From Ancylobacter pratisalsi (GTDB lineage Bacteria > Pseudomonadota > Alphaproteobacteria > Rhizobiales > Xanthobacteraceae), in assembly GCF_010669125.1 (NCBI RefSeq), contig NZ_CP048630.1:620001-684000 (forward strand): 64,000 bases of DNA, in the 5' to 3' direction. The position numbers and the translations under genes were made by a program. The stretch's first letter is position 1, and each line of letters opens with the position of its first letter. Shown piece after piece: positions 1 to 7,930 of this stretch. The notes below the pieces were generated by a model. The model was not told where the DNA came from. It made no database searches and saw nothing but the letters and a program-made list of their open reading frames with translations.

Positions 1-338
1 TCGACGCAGGGGATCGGCGTCTCCCCCGCCGCATAGGCGTCGGCGAAGCGCTCGATCACGGCGTTGTGGAAGCGGCTCTCATAGTCGAGCACGTAATGGG
101 GAATGCCCAGCTTCTCGGCCACGGTGCGCGCGTCGTAAATGTCCTGCCCCGCGCAGCAGGCGCCGGGCCGGTGATGCATAGCCTCGCCATGGTCATAGAG
201 CTGCAGCGTCACGCCGACCACATCGTAGCCCGCCTGCGCGTAGAGCGCGGCGACCACCGAGGAATCGACGCCACCCGACATTGCCACCACCACGCGGGTC
301 TGGCTCGGGGAACGGGATGTGTCGTCGAGATCGATCAT
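1..338 (-). CDS. mnmA: tRNA-specific 2-thiouridylase MnmA (N-terminal part)
   Basis: MnmA activates U34 of tRNA-Lys, Glu and Gln with ATP and inserts sulfur to make 2-thiouridine. The roughly 112 codons present carry the PP-loop ATPase motif AMSGGVDSS at residues 19-27 and the conserved RPGACC segment at residues 57-62, which holds a cysteine pair typical of the family. The ATG at 338 gives a normal N-terminus. The gene leaves the window on the left, so the catalytic C-terminal half is not visible. It is divergent from sciP with about 250 nt between them. The identity is secure from the N-terminal motifs. Confidence 0.95.
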   Translation of the reverse strand, partial: MIDLDDTSRSPSQTRVVVAMSGGVDSSVVAALYAQAGYDVVGVTLQLYDHGEAMHHRPGACCAGQDIYDARTVAEKLGIPHYVLDYESRFHNAVIERFADAYAAGETPIPCV

Positions 339-588
339 GGGATGGCGGGACAGGGCTCACGGGACGGGTCTTCTATATAGGGCACCAAGGCGGTTCTATG
401 AACCCTTCGATGGCCTCGCCCACGATCGTGACTCCTGCGCCACGGGCTGAAAGTAAACAAAGTCCTTCGCAAATATTAATGAAGCGGAAACCAACTCAGC
501 TTCACTCGACCGTGATTCGCTTAGGGAAATATTTAAAGCTCAGCGGCTACGATCCTGTCATTGATCGTGAGTATTCAGTGAGCGTACC

Positions 589-864
589 ATGACCGAACCC
601 TATCGTCCGAGGGTCAAATATGTAATCGGGCCGGACGGAAGTCCGTTGACCATTGCCGACTTACCGCCGCCGAGCACTCGGCGGTGGGTGATCCGCCGCA
701 AGGCGGAAGTCGTCGCCGCTGTCCGCGGCGGGCTCCTCAGCCTTGAGGAAGCTTGCAACCGCTATACTTTGACGACCGAAGAATTTCTTTCCTGGCAGGC
801 GTCGATCGATCGCCATGGCCTTGCGGGCCTGCGCACCACGCGCATTCAGCAGTACCGGCAATAG
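589..864 (+). CDS. sciP: CtrA inhibitor SciP (DUF1153 family)
   Basis: A 91-residue protein of the DUF1153 family. In Caulobacter, SciP binds the master cell-cycle regulator CtrA and blocks activation of CtrA-dependent promoters. Diagnostic stretches are YVIGPDGSPLTIADLPPP near residue 12 and RRWVIRRKAEVVAAVRGG in the middle, followed by a helix-turn-helix-like C-terminal half (LSLEEACNRYTLTTEEFLSW). The length and the ends match the family, so the gene looks intact. It is divergent from mnmA and convergent with the phn operon, with a hairpin in between. The upstream region has two GANTC (CcrM-type) sites, at 430 and 514, which is about what chance would give. Confidence 0.93.
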   Translation: MTEPYRPRVKYVIGPDGSPLTIADLPPPSTRRWVIRRKAEVVAAVRGGLLSLEEACNRYTLTTEEFLSWQASIDRHGLAGLRTTRIQQYRQ

Positions 865-895
865 TCCGGCTGCCCTTCCGCACTCCGCATTCGCA

Positions 896-922
896 ACATG
901 GCCGGGCTTATCCCGGCCATGT
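896..922. terminator. Hairpin between convergent sciP and phnN
   Basis: A perfect 11-bp stem (ACATGGCCGGG and its complement) with a 5-nt loop lies 31 nt after the sciP stop and 36 nt beyond the phnN stop. It is placed to end both convergent transcripts. There is no T-run on either side, so termination would be weak or need help. Confidence 0.5.
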
Positions 923-958
923 CGCGTTCTGGGGTGTGGCGCTGCATGGCCCGGAGGA

Positions 959-1546
959 TCACAGCCCGCTCAGGAACGCCGCCAGCCGCTCGCCCGCGGC
1001 ATCGGCCGCATCGACATTGAGGATGCGCAGGTCCGGCGGGGTCGAGAGCGCCGGTTCGCGCGCCAGCCGCCGCAGCACCGCCTCCCCCTGCTCGCGCCCG
1101 CGTGCGGCAAGCCGCGCCGCCAGCACCTCGGGCGGGGCCGTCACATGCACCACGACGACGCGGGCAAAGCGCGCGCGGGCCTCATCAAGCGCCGCCCGCG
1201 AGCCGTTGGCGACCACGATCCGTCCGCCCGCGATCTCTTCCGCGATCTCGGGGCCGAGCGCGTAGCTCAGCCCGTTGGCCTGCCAGTGCAGCGGGAACCG
1301 CCCCTCGGCGACATCGCGGGCGAAGTCCGCTTCATTGACGGCGATATGGTTCTCGGTGGCATCGGCCGGCCGGGTGATGCGCCTGCGGGCGAAACATATG
1401 TCCGCGCGGTCGGCGAGGCGCGCGCGCGCATAGGCAATCAGCGTGTCCTTGCCGGCGCCCGAGGGCCCGACCACCAGCACCAGCGGGCCCGGCCCGAGCC
1501 GTTCCCCACCGCGATTCCCGCAAACGCCTGCCCCCGCCTCGCTCAC
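959..1546 (-). CDS. phnN: Ribose 1,5-bisphosphate phosphokinase PhnN
   Basis: PhnN phosphorylates ribose 1,5-bisphosphate to PRPP, the last step of the carbon-phosphorus lyase pathway, so the ribose moiety is recovered. A guanylate-kinase-like P-loop, VVGPSGAGKDT, lies near the N-terminus, and the protein is about 195 residues long, as in the family. A GTG start at 1546 overlaps the phnM stop by four bases (GTGA), which is the usual coupling in this operon. An in-frame upstream start at 1570 is possible but would run deep into phnM. It is the last gene of the operon. Confidence 0.9.
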   Translation of the reverse strand: MSEAGAGVCGNRGGERLGPGPLVLVVGPSGAGKDTLIAYARARLADRADICFARRRITRPADATENHIAVNEADFARDVAEGRFPLHWQANGLSYALGPEIAEEIAGGRIVVANGSRAALDEARARFARVVVVHVTAPPEVLAARLAARGREQGEAVLRRLAREPALSTPPDLRILNVDAADAAGERLAAFLSGL

Positions 1547-2682
1547 GCGATCCGCTCCCCCTCGCGCCACACCATGCGCGCCACCGGCGCCGGGCCGGCA
1601 TCGGACACGCGCAGGAAATCCGCCCTCTGGCCGCTGGCCAGCCGCCCGCGATCGGTCAGGCTCGCCGCATCCGCCGGATTGGCGCTCACCATCGCCACCG
1701 CCTGCGGCAGCGTTATGGCCTCCACCATCTGCGGCAGGGCGAAGGCGGCGAGCAGCAGGCTGCCGGGCACGTAGTCGGACGAAAGGATATCAAGCACGCC
1801 CGCGCGGGCCAGATCGGCGGCGGCAACATTTCCGGTGTGCGAGCCCCCGCGCACCACATTCGGCGCCCCCATCAGCACGCGGATGCCGGCGCGGTGCGAG
1901 CCGTTCGCCGCGTGCGGCGTGGTGGGAAACTCGGCGATCGCCACCCCGTCCGCCACCGCTTCCTCCACATGGGCGTCGGTGGCGTCGTCATGGCTGGCCA
2001 GCACGATGCCCCGCTCATGGGCCAGTTCCACCAGCCGCACGCGGTTGGGGCGGGCATGGAGCGCGTGCGCGCTCATGCGGTCGGCGACGATGATGTCCAT
2101 CTCGGCATCGCTCATGCCGCTCTTCTTCTTGTAGTAGCTGCGGAAATGCGTCTCGGTCAGAAACTGGCGCTGGCCCGGCGTGTGGTCCATCAGCGAGATC
2201 AGGCGCACGTCGCAGGCGTCCATGAGCGCCCGCGCGTCTTCCACCACGCCGTCCGCCGCCACCTCGCAGCGCAGGTGCACATGGTGCTCGGCGCGCAGCA
2301 GGCCCGCCTGCCCGGCCTGCGAGAGGGTGCGCGCCAGCAGCGGCGCGTCGCCATCCATGCCCACCGCGCGCTTGTCGGGCCACACCCGCAGGGAATCGAA
2401 CACGGTGGTGATGCCGGACGCGGCGATCTGCGCGTCATAGGCCGTCACCGCCGCGAAGGCGTTCCACATCACTCGCGGGCGCGGATAGAGATGGCCCTCC
2501 ACATGGTCGGTGTGCAGTTCCACGAAGCCGGGCAGCAGGTAGTCGCCGGCCATGTCCAGCGCCGCGCGCGGCACCGCCCCTTCGCCGATCTCGGCGATGC
2601 GCCCGTCCCGCACCACGAGATGGCCGTGCCGCACCTCGTCGGGCAGCACCAGCCGGGCATTGGCATAGATGGTCTCGTTCAT
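1543..2682 (-). CDS. phnM: RPnTP diphosphatase PhnM
   Basis: PhnM hydrolyses alpha-D-ribose 1-methylphosphonate 5-triphosphate to the 5-phosphate plus diphosphate, making the substrate for PhnJ. It is an amidohydrolase of about 379 residues with the metal-binding ELHTDHVEGH motif near residue 62. Later histidine and aspartate ligands (DHTPGQ, ASHDDA, SSDYVPGSLL) are also present. The ATG at 2682 is chosen because GAGGG sits just upstream. An in-frame GTG at 2697 is the alternative. It lies between phnL and phnN with a short gap and a 4-base overlap. Confidence 0.93.
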   Translation of the reverse strand: MNETIYANARLVLPDEVRHGHLVVRDGRIAEIGEGAVPRAALDMAGDYLLPGFVELHTDHVEGHLYPRPRVMWNAFAAVTAYDAQIAASGITTVFDSLRVWPDKRAVGMDGDAPLLARTLSQAGQAGLLRAEHHVHLRCEVAADGVVEDARALMDACDVRLISLMDHTPGQRQFLTETHFRSYYKKKSGMSDAEMDIIVADRMSAHALHARPNRVRLVELAHERGIVLASHDDATDAHVEEAVADGVAIAEFPTTPHAANGSHRAGIRVLMGAPNVVRGGSHTGNVAAADLARAGVLDILSSDYVPGSLLLAAFALPQMVEAITLPQAVAMVSANPADAASLTDRGRLASGQRADFLRVSDAGPAPVARMVWREGERIA

Positions 2683-2704
2683 CGCACCCTCACTCACGCT
2701 CGGC

Positions 2705-3406
2705 TCACGCCGCCTGCCCGAACGTCGTCACGTCGATCACCCGGTCGCACACCGCCTCGCGCACCTCGGAATCATGGAAGATGCCGAGAATGGCCACGCC
2801 GGCGCGTTTCTTTTCGCCGATCAGCTCCACCACCACCTGCCGGTTGGCGGCATCCAGCGAGGCGGTCGGCTCGTCCATCAGGAGAAGCGGGCGATGGGCG
2901 ATCAGCCCGCGCGCGATGTTCACGCGTTGCTGCTCGCCGCCCGAAAAGGTCGCCGGCGGCAGCGGCCACAGACGCTCGGGCAGGTTCAGCCGCCCCAGCA
3001 GGGCGCGCGCGCGCGGCAGCGCTTCCTCGGGCGCGACACCGTCGCCGAGCAGCGGGTCGGCCACCACGTCAAGCGCCGACACGCGCGGGATCACGCGCAG
3101 AAACTGGCTGACATAGCCCATGGTGTGGGCCCGAAGGCGGATCAGCCGGCGCGGAGCGGCCCGCGCGACATCCACCTGCTCGTCGCCGTCGCGCACGCGG
3201 ATCGCGCCCGCGTCCACGCGGTAATTGCCGTAGACCATTTTCAGCAGCGAGCTTTTGCCCGCACCCGAGGGCCCGCCCAGCGCCACGCATTCGCCGGCAT
3301 GGAGTTCAAACGAGGCGCCCGAGACCACCGGCAGCCGCGCACCCTCGCGCAGATGCAGCACAAAGGTCTTGCTCAGTCCCGATGCCTGAAGGATTGGTTC
3401 GCTCAT
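2705..3406 (-). CDS. phnL: C-P lyase ATP-binding subunit PhnL
   Basis: PhnL is an ABC-type ATPase that works with the C-P lyase core and PhnM/PhnI rather than with an importer. Walker A GPSGAGKSS, signature FSGGEQQRVNIARG and Walker B LLLMDEPTASLD are all intact in a protein of about 233 residues. The opening LSKTFVLHLREGARLPV is typical of PhnL. The ATG at 3406 has GAGGG upstream. An ATG at 3418, which overlaps the phnK stop (ATGA), is equally in frame. Confidence 0.92.
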   Translation of the reverse strand: MSEPILQASGLSKTFVLHLREGARLPVVSGASFELHAGECVALGGPSGAGKSSLLKMVYGNYRVDAGAIRVRDGDEQVDVARAAPRRLIRLRAHTMGYVSQFLRVIPRVSALDVVADPLLGDGVAPEEALPRARALLGRLNLPERLWPLPPATFSGGEQQRVNIARGLIAHRPLLLMDEPTASLDAANRQVVVELIGEKKRAGVAILGIFHDSEVREAVCDRVIDVTTFGQAA

Positions 3407-3414
3407 CTCAGCCC

Positions 3415-4212
3415 TCATGCCGCCAGAACCGAAGACACCAGCAACTGGGTGTAGGGCTCGCGCGGGTCGTCCAGCACCTGGTCGGTCAGCCCGGTCTCGA
3501 TCACCCTGCCGTGCCGCATCACCACCATGCGGTGCGACAGCAGCCGCGCCACGGCGAGATCATGGGTAACGATGATCACCGCCAGCCCCATCTTCGCCAC
3601 CAGCGAGCGGATCAGATCCAGAAGCCGCGCCTGCACCGACACGTCCAGCCCGCCGGTGGGCTCGTCCATGAAGACGAGGCGCGGGCGGGTGACGAGGTTG
3701 CGCGCGATCTGAAGCCGCTGGCGCATGCCGCCGGAAAAGGCGCGCGGGTCGTCGTCGATCCGGTCGGCATCGATCTCGACCTGGCCCAGCCAGTCGCTCG
3801 CCTCCTCGCGGATCTGGCCATAATGCCGCCAGCCCACCGCCATCAGCCGCTCGCCGACATTGCCGCCGGCCGAAACCGCCATGCGCAGCCCCTCCGCCGG
3901 GTTCTGCCGCACAAAGCCCCAGTCGGTGCGCATCAGCAGCCGCTTTTCCGCCGGCCCGAGCGTGGAGAGATCCGCCAGCCGGCCCTCGCGCAACCGGTAG
4001 GACACCCGCCCGGCGCTGGGCGCCAGCTCGGTGGAAAGCAGGCCGAGCAGGGTCGATTTGCCCGAGCCACTCTCGCCCACCACCGCCAGCACCTCGCCCG
4101 GAAAGATCTCCAGGGAGACGTCGCGGCAGCCGATGCGCGCGCCGTAGTTCTTCGAGAGTCCCTCGGCGACGAGCAGCGGGGCGTCGTCGGTCGCAATCGG
4201 GTTGGTCATCAT
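3415..4212 (-). CDS. phnK: C-P lyase ATP-binding subunit PhnK
   Basis: PhnK is the ABC ATPase that docks on the PhnGHIJ core complex. It is 265 residues with Walker A GESGSGKST, a conserved WGFVRQNPAEGLRM Q-loop region, signature FSGGMRQRLQIARN and Walker B LVFMDEPTGGLD. The Q-loop segment is typical of PhnK within the oligopeptide-like ABC group. The ATG at 4212 overlaps the stop of the upstream acetyltransferase gene (ATGA), so translation is coupled. Confidence 0.93.
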   Translation of the reverse strand: MMTNPIATDDAPLLVAEGLSKNYGARIGCRDVSLEIFPGEVLAVVGESGSGKSTLLGLLSTELAPSAGRVSYRLREGRLADLSTLGPAEKRLLMRTDWGFVRQNPAEGLRMAVSAGGNVGERLMAVGWRHYGQIREEASDWLGQVEIDADRIDDDPRAFSGGMRQRLQIARNLVTRPRLVFMDEPTGGLDVSVQARLLDLIRSLVAKMGLAVIIVTHDLAVARLLSHRMVVMRHGRVIETGLTDQVLDDPREPYTQLLVSSVLAA

Positions 4213-4748
4213 ACGCGCTCCGCCACATCGGGTCCGCTGGGTCCGCCGGGTCCGCCGTCCTGGCCGGGCATGACGACCCTTTGCCGGGCGCCAACGTCAC
4301 GTCCCGGCTCCGTGACGTAGCTGTAGCCATGGCGCTCGAAACCGAGGCTCTCGTAGAAGGCGTGGGCGCCCTCGCGCGACATCCGCGTGGACAGGCTCGC
4401 CTTGTAGCAGCCCTTCTCGCGCGCCATGGCCAGCGCCGCGTCCATCATGGCGCGACCGATCCCCCGCCCCTGAGCGGCGGCGGCGACGGCCACCGCCTCG
4501 ATGACGGCCGAGCGCGCGCCGCGATGGGCCATGTTGTCCATCACCAGCAGCGTGAAAGTGCCGAGCACCGTGCCGTCCGCCTCGCCGACATGCAGCGTGT
4601 AGTCGGGATAGCGCGCCATCCGCTCGAAGATCGCCCGCGCCTCGGCGACGTCGAGCGCGTCTTCCGCGTCGAGTTCGCGATAGAGCGCCAGCACGGCGGG
4701 CAGGTCCGCCGGCTCGGCGGGGCGGATGATGAGTTCGCTCGCACTCAT
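4209..4748 (-). CDS. GNAT acetyltransferase in phn operon (PhnO-like)
   Basis: A 179-residue GNAT-fold N-acetyltransferase. The acetyl-CoA loop is seen as AAAQGRGIGRAMMDAALAMA and the C-terminal part has the typical YESLGFERHGYSY. Its position inside the operon, overlapping the phnJ stop (ATGA at 4748) and the phnK start, suggests a role like PhnO, which acetylates aminoalkylphosphonates before or during C-P lyase action. The assignment to PhnO is by context; its sequence alone only shows a GNAT enzyme. The C-terminus is glycine/proline rich. Confidence 0.8.
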   Translation of the reverse strand: MSASELIIRPAEPADLPAVLALYRELDAEDALDVAEARAIFERMARYPDYTLHVGEADGTVLGTFTLLVMDNMAHRGARSAVIEAVAVAAAAQGRGIGRAMMDAALAMAREKGCYKASLSTRMSREGAHAFYESLGFERHGYSYVTEPGRDVGARQRVVMPGQDGGPGGPSGPDVAERV

Positions 4749-5644
4749 GCCGCCTCGCCCGCCGGCACGCCCAGTTCGCCAACATGCCCCTGTTCCTGCC
4801 GGCCGTTGCAGAAATCGGTGTCCGAGCAGACGAACATCCGCCCGCCGCGATCGTCGAGGATCACCTCGTCGAGATAGACCCCCGTGGCCGCGCACAGCGC
4901 GCAGGGCTTGGCGAAGCGCTGCACCTGAAAGGGGTGATCGTCGAAATCCAGCGAGCGCACGCGTGTGTGCGGGGGAATGGCGTAGATCCGCTTCTCCCGC
5001 CCGGCACCGAACAGCTGGAGCGCGGGGCAGTCATCCATCTTCGGGTTGTCGAATTTCGGAATCGGCGAAGGATCCATCACATAGCGCCCCGCCACTTCCA
5101 CCGGGTAGGCATAGGTGGTGGCGATATGGCCGTGCCGGGCGATGTCCTCATAGAGCTTCACATGCATGAGGCCGTATTCGGCCAGCGCGTGCAGCTGGCG
5201 GGTCTCGGTCTCGCGCGGTTCGAGAAAGCGCAGCGGTTCGGGAATCGGCACCTGGTAGACCAGGATCTGGTCCTCGCTCAGCGGCGTCTCGGGAATCCGG
5301 TGCCGGGTCTGGATGATGGTGGCCTCGGTGGTGGAGGTCGTGGTCGCCACCTGCGCGGTCTTCTCGAAGAAGCCGCGGATCGCCACCGCATTGGTGGTGT
5401 CGTCCGCGCCCTGGTCGATCACCTTCAGCACGTCGTCGGGGCCCAGCACCGCCGCCGTCACCTGCACACCGCCGGTGCCCCAGCCATAGGGCATCGGCAT
5501 TTCGCGCGCGGCGAAGGGCACCTGATAGCCGGGAATGGCGATGGCCTTCAGGATCGCCCGGCGGATCATCCGCTTGGTCTGCTCGTCGAGATAGGCGAAA
5601 TTGTAGGTGATCTCCGGCATGCCGCCGACTGAACGGGCATTCAT
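4745..5644 (-). CDS. phnJ: Carbon-phosphorus lyase PhnJ
   Basis: PhnJ is the radical-SAM enzyme that breaks the C-P bond of ribose 1-phosphonate 5-phosphate, releasing the alkane and a cyclic phosphate. It is 299 residues long. The unusual cluster motif CX2CX21C is present at C248, C251 and C273, followed by C279 in SDTDFC, the position of the thiyl-radical cysteine in the E. coli enzyme. The N-terminal YNFAYLDEQTKRMIRRA block is typical. The start ATG at 5644 overlaps the phnI stop (ATGA). All key residues are present, so the pathway should be functional. Confidence 0.96.
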   Translation of the reverse strand: MNARSVGGMPEITYNFAYLDEQTKRMIRRAILKAIAIPGYQVPFAAREMPMPYGWGTGGVQVTAAVLGPDDVLKVIDQGADDTTNAVAIRGFFEKTAQVATTTSTTEATIIQTRHRIPETPLSEDQILVYQVPIPEPLRFLEPRETETRQLHALAEYGLMHVKLYEDIARHGHIATTYAYPVEVAGRYVMDPSPIPKFDNPKMDDCPALQLFGAGREKRIYAIPPHTRVRSLDFDDHPFQVQRFAKPCALCAATGVYLDEVILDDRGGRMFVCSDTDFCNGRQEQGHVGELGVPAGEAA

Positions 5645-6744
5645 TCCGCCGCCTCCTTCCGCTCGGCCGCCTGCTCGGCCCGCATGCGGCGCACGAGATC
5701 GAGTTCGGCCTGGAAATCCACGTAGTGCGGCAGCTTCAGATGCTCGACGAAGCCGGTCGCCTGCACGTTGTCGCAGTGGGAGAGCACGAATTCCTCGTCC
5801 TGCGCCGGGGCGCCGGGCTCCTCGCCCAGCTCCTTCCAGCGCAGCGCCCGCTCCACCAGCGCCATCGACATCGCCTTGCGCTCGCACTGGCCGAAAACGA
5901 GGCCATAGCCGCGGGTGAACTGCGGCGGCACCTCGGCACTGCCCTTGAACTGGTTCACCATCTGGCACTCGGTTACCTCGACGTCGCCGATGGAGACCTC
6001 GAAGCCGAGTTCCGGAATGTCGAGCACCACCTCCACCTCGCCGAAGCGGATCTCGCCGACGAAGGGGTGCGAGCGGGCATAGCCGCGCTGCGTCGAATAG
6101 CCGAGCGCGAGCAGATACCCTTCATCGCCCCGCGCCAGCGTCTGCAGCCGCGTCGCGCGGTCCACCGGGTAGCTCACCGGCGCGCGGGTGATGTCGAACG
6201 GGTCGGACCCGTCGTCCTCGGGAGAGGGTTCGATCAGCCCCTCGGCGCCGATCAGGTCGGTCACGCGCGGCATGGCGGGCGCCGCACCGGCCTCAGCGCT
6301 CCCACCGTCCTCATCGTCCGCCACACCGCCCTCATCATCCACGCCCAGCGACGTGTCCAGCAGCCGGTGCGTGTAGTCGAAGGTGGGGCCGAGCAGCTGC
6401 CCGCCCGGCAGGTCCTTGAAGGTGGCGGAAACCCGCCGCCGCACCAGCATGTCGCCGGTATCGAGCGGGCGTGAGGCCCCGAAGCGCGGCAGGGTGGTGC
6501 GGAAAGCGCGAATGAGGAAGATCGCCTCGATCAGGTCTCCCCGCGCCTGCTTGATCGCCAGCGCGGCGAGCGCGGCGTCATAAAGCGAGCCCTCCGCCAT
6601 CACCCGGTCCACCGCGAGGGTCAGCTGTCCGGCGATCTGCTCCAGCGTGATCGCGGGCAGATTCGTGTTTCCTCTCCGACGCTTGGCGAGAAGTTCATGT
6701 GCGTTGCGGATGGCCTTTTCACCACCCTTGGCGGCCACATACAT
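5641..6744 (-). CDS. phnI: C-P lyase core subunit PhnI
   Basis: PhnI is the nucleosidase-like core subunit which, with PhnG, PhnH and PhnL, couples the phosphonate to ribose triphosphate by displacing adenine from ATP. The 367-residue protein opens with MYVAAKGGEKAIRNAHELL, the standard PhnI start, and has RRVSATFKDLPGGQLLGPTFDYTHRLLD in two adjoining conserved blocks. An acidic, glycine-rich insert follows near residues 135-150. The gene is 3 nt from phnH and overlaps phnJ. Confidence 0.94.
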   Translation of the reverse strand: MYVAAKGGEKAIRNAHELLAKRRRGNTNLPAITLEQIAGQLTLAVDRVMAEGSLYDAALAALAIKQARGDLIEAIFLIRAFRTTLPRFGASRPLDTGDMLVRRRVSATFKDLPGGQLLGPTFDYTHRLLDTSLGVDDEGGVADDEDGGSAEAGAAPAMPRVTDLIGAEGLIEPSPEDDGSDPFDITRAPVSYPVDRATRLQTLARGDEGYLLALGYSTQRGYARSHPFVGEIRFGEVEVVLDIPELGFEVSIGDVEVTECQMVNQFKGSAEVPPQFTRGYGLVFGQCERKAMSMALVERALRWKELGEEPGAPAQDEEFVLSHCDNVQATGFVEHLKLPHYVDFQAELDLVRRMRAEQAAERKEAAE

Positions 6745-6747
6745 GGA

Positions 6748-7359
6748 CTAGCCCTCCCTCACCGAAACCGAGCGCGGCAGACCCGCGACATGCCCGGCGC
6801 CTGCCAGCAGCAGGTCCAGTCCACGCGGAAACAGCGCCCTGTTGCGCGTCATGCGGCCCGCGAAGTCCCCCGGCAGCGGGTGCGCTCCGAAGGACGCGCA
6901 GCCCTCGATACCGGGCCCCTCAAGCTGGAAGCCGGGGCCATGGGAGCTTGTGTCCTGGAAGCCATCCACCTGCAGGATCAGCGTCGTCGACTCGTCCGGG
7001 AAATCCGGCGAGCCCTGACAAAACATATCAAAATCAATAAGTTCTGTAGGCCGCGCGACAATGGCGAACCGCGCGTCTGCCGGCGCGTCGACGATCGGCG
7101 CCCCGGTGTGAAAGCGCAGGAACTCGGCCACCGCCGGCTCCTCCGCCAGCGGGGCATCCAGCCAGAGCGGGGTTTCGAAGTCGCACAGCGCCAGCGCCAG
7201 CGCCGCCGCCTCGCGGTTCAGCGGGGCCGGGGGCGTGATGTCCGCCGACAGGGACGACAGACGTCCGGGCCGCGCCAGCGCCCACATCGCCGCGCGAAAG
7301 GTTGCCTGCGCCTCCGATACGGGATCGCGAAAGCCAAGAGCAAGTAATTGATCCGACAT
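6748..7359 (-). CDS. phnH: C-P lyase core subunit PhnH
   Basis: PhnH is a subunit of the PhnGHIJ complex, needed for assembly of the ribose 1-phosphonate intermediate. The 203-residue protein begins GFRDPVSEAQATFRAAMWALARPG, quoted here as two adjoining blocks around residues 8-31, and ends LDLLLAGAGHVAGLPRSV, both typical of the family. The ATG at 7359 sits one base after the phnG stop. Longer in-frame upstream codons lie inside phnG and are ignored. Confidence 0.93.
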   Translation of the reverse strand: MSDQLLALGFRDPVSEAQATFRAAMWALARPGRLSSLSADITPPAPLNREAAALALALCDFETPLWLDAPLAEEPAVAEFLRFHTGAPIVDAPADARFAIVARPTELIDFDMFCQGSPDFPDESTTLILQVDGFQDTSSHGPGFQLEGPGIEGCASFGAHPLPGDFAGRMTRNRALFPRGLDLLLAGAGHVAGLPRSVSVREG

Positions 7360-7360
7360 A

Positions 7361-7837
7361 TCAATCCTCCCCGCGCACGAGCGTGAAGAAGTCCACCTTG
7401 GTGGCCGCGGTCTCCGCCTCCACCGTGGCGCGACGGGCGGCGAGCCGGGCCCGCACCGGGGCCAGAGCCGCCTCCACGGCGGCGCGACGGGAGGCGTCCT
7501 GCCACAGCGCATCAAGGATCGCGGCCTGCCGCGCCGCCCCCGCATCGCGGCCGAGGCGATAGGCAAAGCCGGCCTGCCCGCCTTCCAGCCGCACGGCGGC
7601 CCGCGCCACCGTCGCCTCACCGAGGTTGAACGGGGCACCATCGCTCCCGGTCCGCCCGCGCAGCATCACCAGCCCGACCTGAGCCGGACGCAGGTCGCTC
7701 GCGGCTGGAACCGGGGCAAGGGCATCGAGAACAGACGCCAGCTCGGCCGGCTCGGCCCGCGCGACAAGGGCCATCGCGTTTTGCCGGGCGACCTGCAACG
7801 CATTGCTCGAATTTAGCTTTTCTTCGGCGCGGTTCAT
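7361..7837 (-). CDS. phnG: C-P lyase core subunit PhnG
   Basis: PhnG is the small core subunit that pairs with PhnI. It is about 158 residues with the family features QNAMALVARAEPAELASVL near the N-terminus, LVMLRGRTGSDGAPFNLGE in the middle and AATKVDFFTLVRGED at the C-terminus. It is the first gene of the operon, transcribed from the region shared with phnF. The ATG at 7837 has no clear Shine-Dalgarno. A TTG at 7864 in frame is less likely. Confidence 0.9.
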   Translation of the reverse strand: MNRAEEKLNSSNALQVARQNAMALVARAEPAELASVLDALAPVPAASDLRPAQVGLVMLRGRTGSDGAPFNLGEATVARAAVRLEGGQAGFAYRLGRDAGAARQAAILDALWQDASRRAAVEAALAPVRARLAARRATVEAETAATKVDFFTLVRGED

Positions 7838-7885
7838 GAGGAATCTGGAGACGTTGGGCAACAAGACCGTTTACTTACGGCCGAA

Positions 7886-7907
7886 TTTGTATAATGATCT
7901 ATACAAA
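7886..7907. promoter_or_regulatory. Probable PhnF operator
   Basis: A perfect inverted repeat with 8-bp arms, TTTGTATA and TATACAAA, around a 6-nt spacer lies in the phnG-phnF intergenic region. The GTATA/TATAC core fits the GT-N-TA...AC type of site bound by HutC-subfamily GntR repressors, to which PhnF belongs. It is 24 nt before the phnF start and about 50 nt before phnG, so one site could control both promoters. Confidence 0.75.
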
Positions 7908-7930
7908 CAGGCAAGCCCGATCCGAACCGG

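Noticed and set aside
519..535. CtrA-like box TTAG...TTAA before sciP
   Set aside because: The half-sites are 8 nt apart, not 7, and the first is TTAG; this is too weak for a CtrA site.
1837..3111. Long open frame on the plus strand antisense to phnM/phnL
   Set aside because: It is a by-product of high GC content; its protein has no domain and it lies over two well-supported genes.
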